Assembly (NCBI RefSeq): GCF_907165205.1
Contig: NC_058189.1
Location: forward strand, 2,978,501 to 3,042,500
Direction: 5' to 3'
DNA from: Coccinella septempunctata
Lineage: Eukaryota > Arthropoda > Insecta > Coleoptera > Coccinellidae
DNA length: 64,000 nt
Shown piece after piece: positions 63,749 through 64,000 of this stretch; position 1 is the first letter of the stretch, and every line of letters begins with the position of its first letter. Under the pieces are notes generated by a model. That model was not told the DNA's origin. It saw nothing but the letters and a program-made list of their open reading frames with translations, and searched no databases. Made by a program: the position numbers and the translations under genes.

Positions 63749-64000
63749 CAGTCCCTGGCCATATTATTAGATGCATTGATTCGATGCAAAATATCAATAT
63801 TGAATTATTAAATTGAATGTATATGTTACATATACTTCATCTGTAAATGGTTTTCACATAAAATATATCATATTCAATAAAAAATATTGATTTATTGATG
63901 ATTAAACATGAAATTCTAATATTTTGCTGAGCCACCCTGTGTAGCTATGAGAGCTTCATACTATCAATGCAGAATTGTTCGGTTTGCTGCATTCGAGGAT
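63749..64000 (-). mobile_element. Tc1-like element, 3' end only, runs off the window
   Basis: A TA followed by CAGTCCCTGGCCATATTATT, a Tc1-type terminal repeat, begins at 63749. Minus-strand codons around 63925-63960 read EALIATQGGSAKY and stop, matching the usual Tc1 transposase C-terminus (A-x-G-G-x-T-K-Y). It is a different family from the CACTGCGC elements. The rest lies beyond the window. Confidence 0.6.

Noticed and set aside
1..64000. CRISPR arrays, tRNA or rRNA genes, bacterial operons
   Set aside because: None seen; gene structure is eukaryotic, with introns, and the repeats are transposons or simple sequence.

Overview
The window is AT-rich eukaryotic nuclear DNA from an insect, probably a beetle, although the order cannot be proven from the sequence. 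The evidence is short GT-AG introns, a Roundabout axon-guidance receptor, a methuselah-like GPCR (a largely arthropod family), irritans-type mariner and Tc1 elements, and a jockey-clade LINE. There are no operons, tRNAs, rRNAs or CRISPR arrays. Most of the 64 kb is transposon-derived.

Layout. 1-20,100 is transposon-dense sequence, probably a long intron or upstream flank of robo. It holds two Tc1 copies, two mariners, a second Tc1-like family, LINE fragments, foldback elements, a deleted hAT and many copies of one MITE-like family. 20,142-24,925 (+) carries the last four coding exons of a roundabout receptor: Ig3, Ig4, Ig5, three FN3 domains, a transmembrane helix and a short cytoplasmic tail. 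25,309-33,168 is a 3,930-bp head-to-tail tandem duplication. It duplicates the last two exons of the convergent neighbouring gene, a methuselah-like GPCR on the minus strand (46,331 down to 32,100; 8 coding exons, 457 aa). The duplication breakpoint lies inside the left terminal repeat of an apparently intact DD41D Tc1/mariner-superfamily transposon (32,668-35,534; 691-bp inverted repeats; 357-aa transposase) in the last large intron of the GPCR. 38,977-40,259 is a dead mariner in another GPCR intron. 42-45 kb has LINE remnants.

51,245-55,017 (-) is a complete two-exon beta-glucuronidase (646 aa) with a signal peptide and a C-terminal HEEL. Its only intron holds a 1.5-kb Tc1 copy that leaves the coding sequence intact. 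57,989-58,407 (-) is a complete three-exon LSM5 gene. 61,147-63,288 is a fourth Tc1 copy with a 586-bp jockey fragment nested inside it, and another Tc1-like element runs off the right edge.

The genes do not form a pathway. Robo acts in neuronal guidance, the GPCR is an orphan secretin-like receptor, beta-glucuronidase hydrolyses glucuronides in the secretory or lysosomal compartment, and LSM5 belongs to the Lsm ring on U6 snRNA or in mRNA decay. The most notable biology is structural: a very recent duplication of terminal exons, long hairpin-forming repeats inside a host intron, and repeated nesting of elements.
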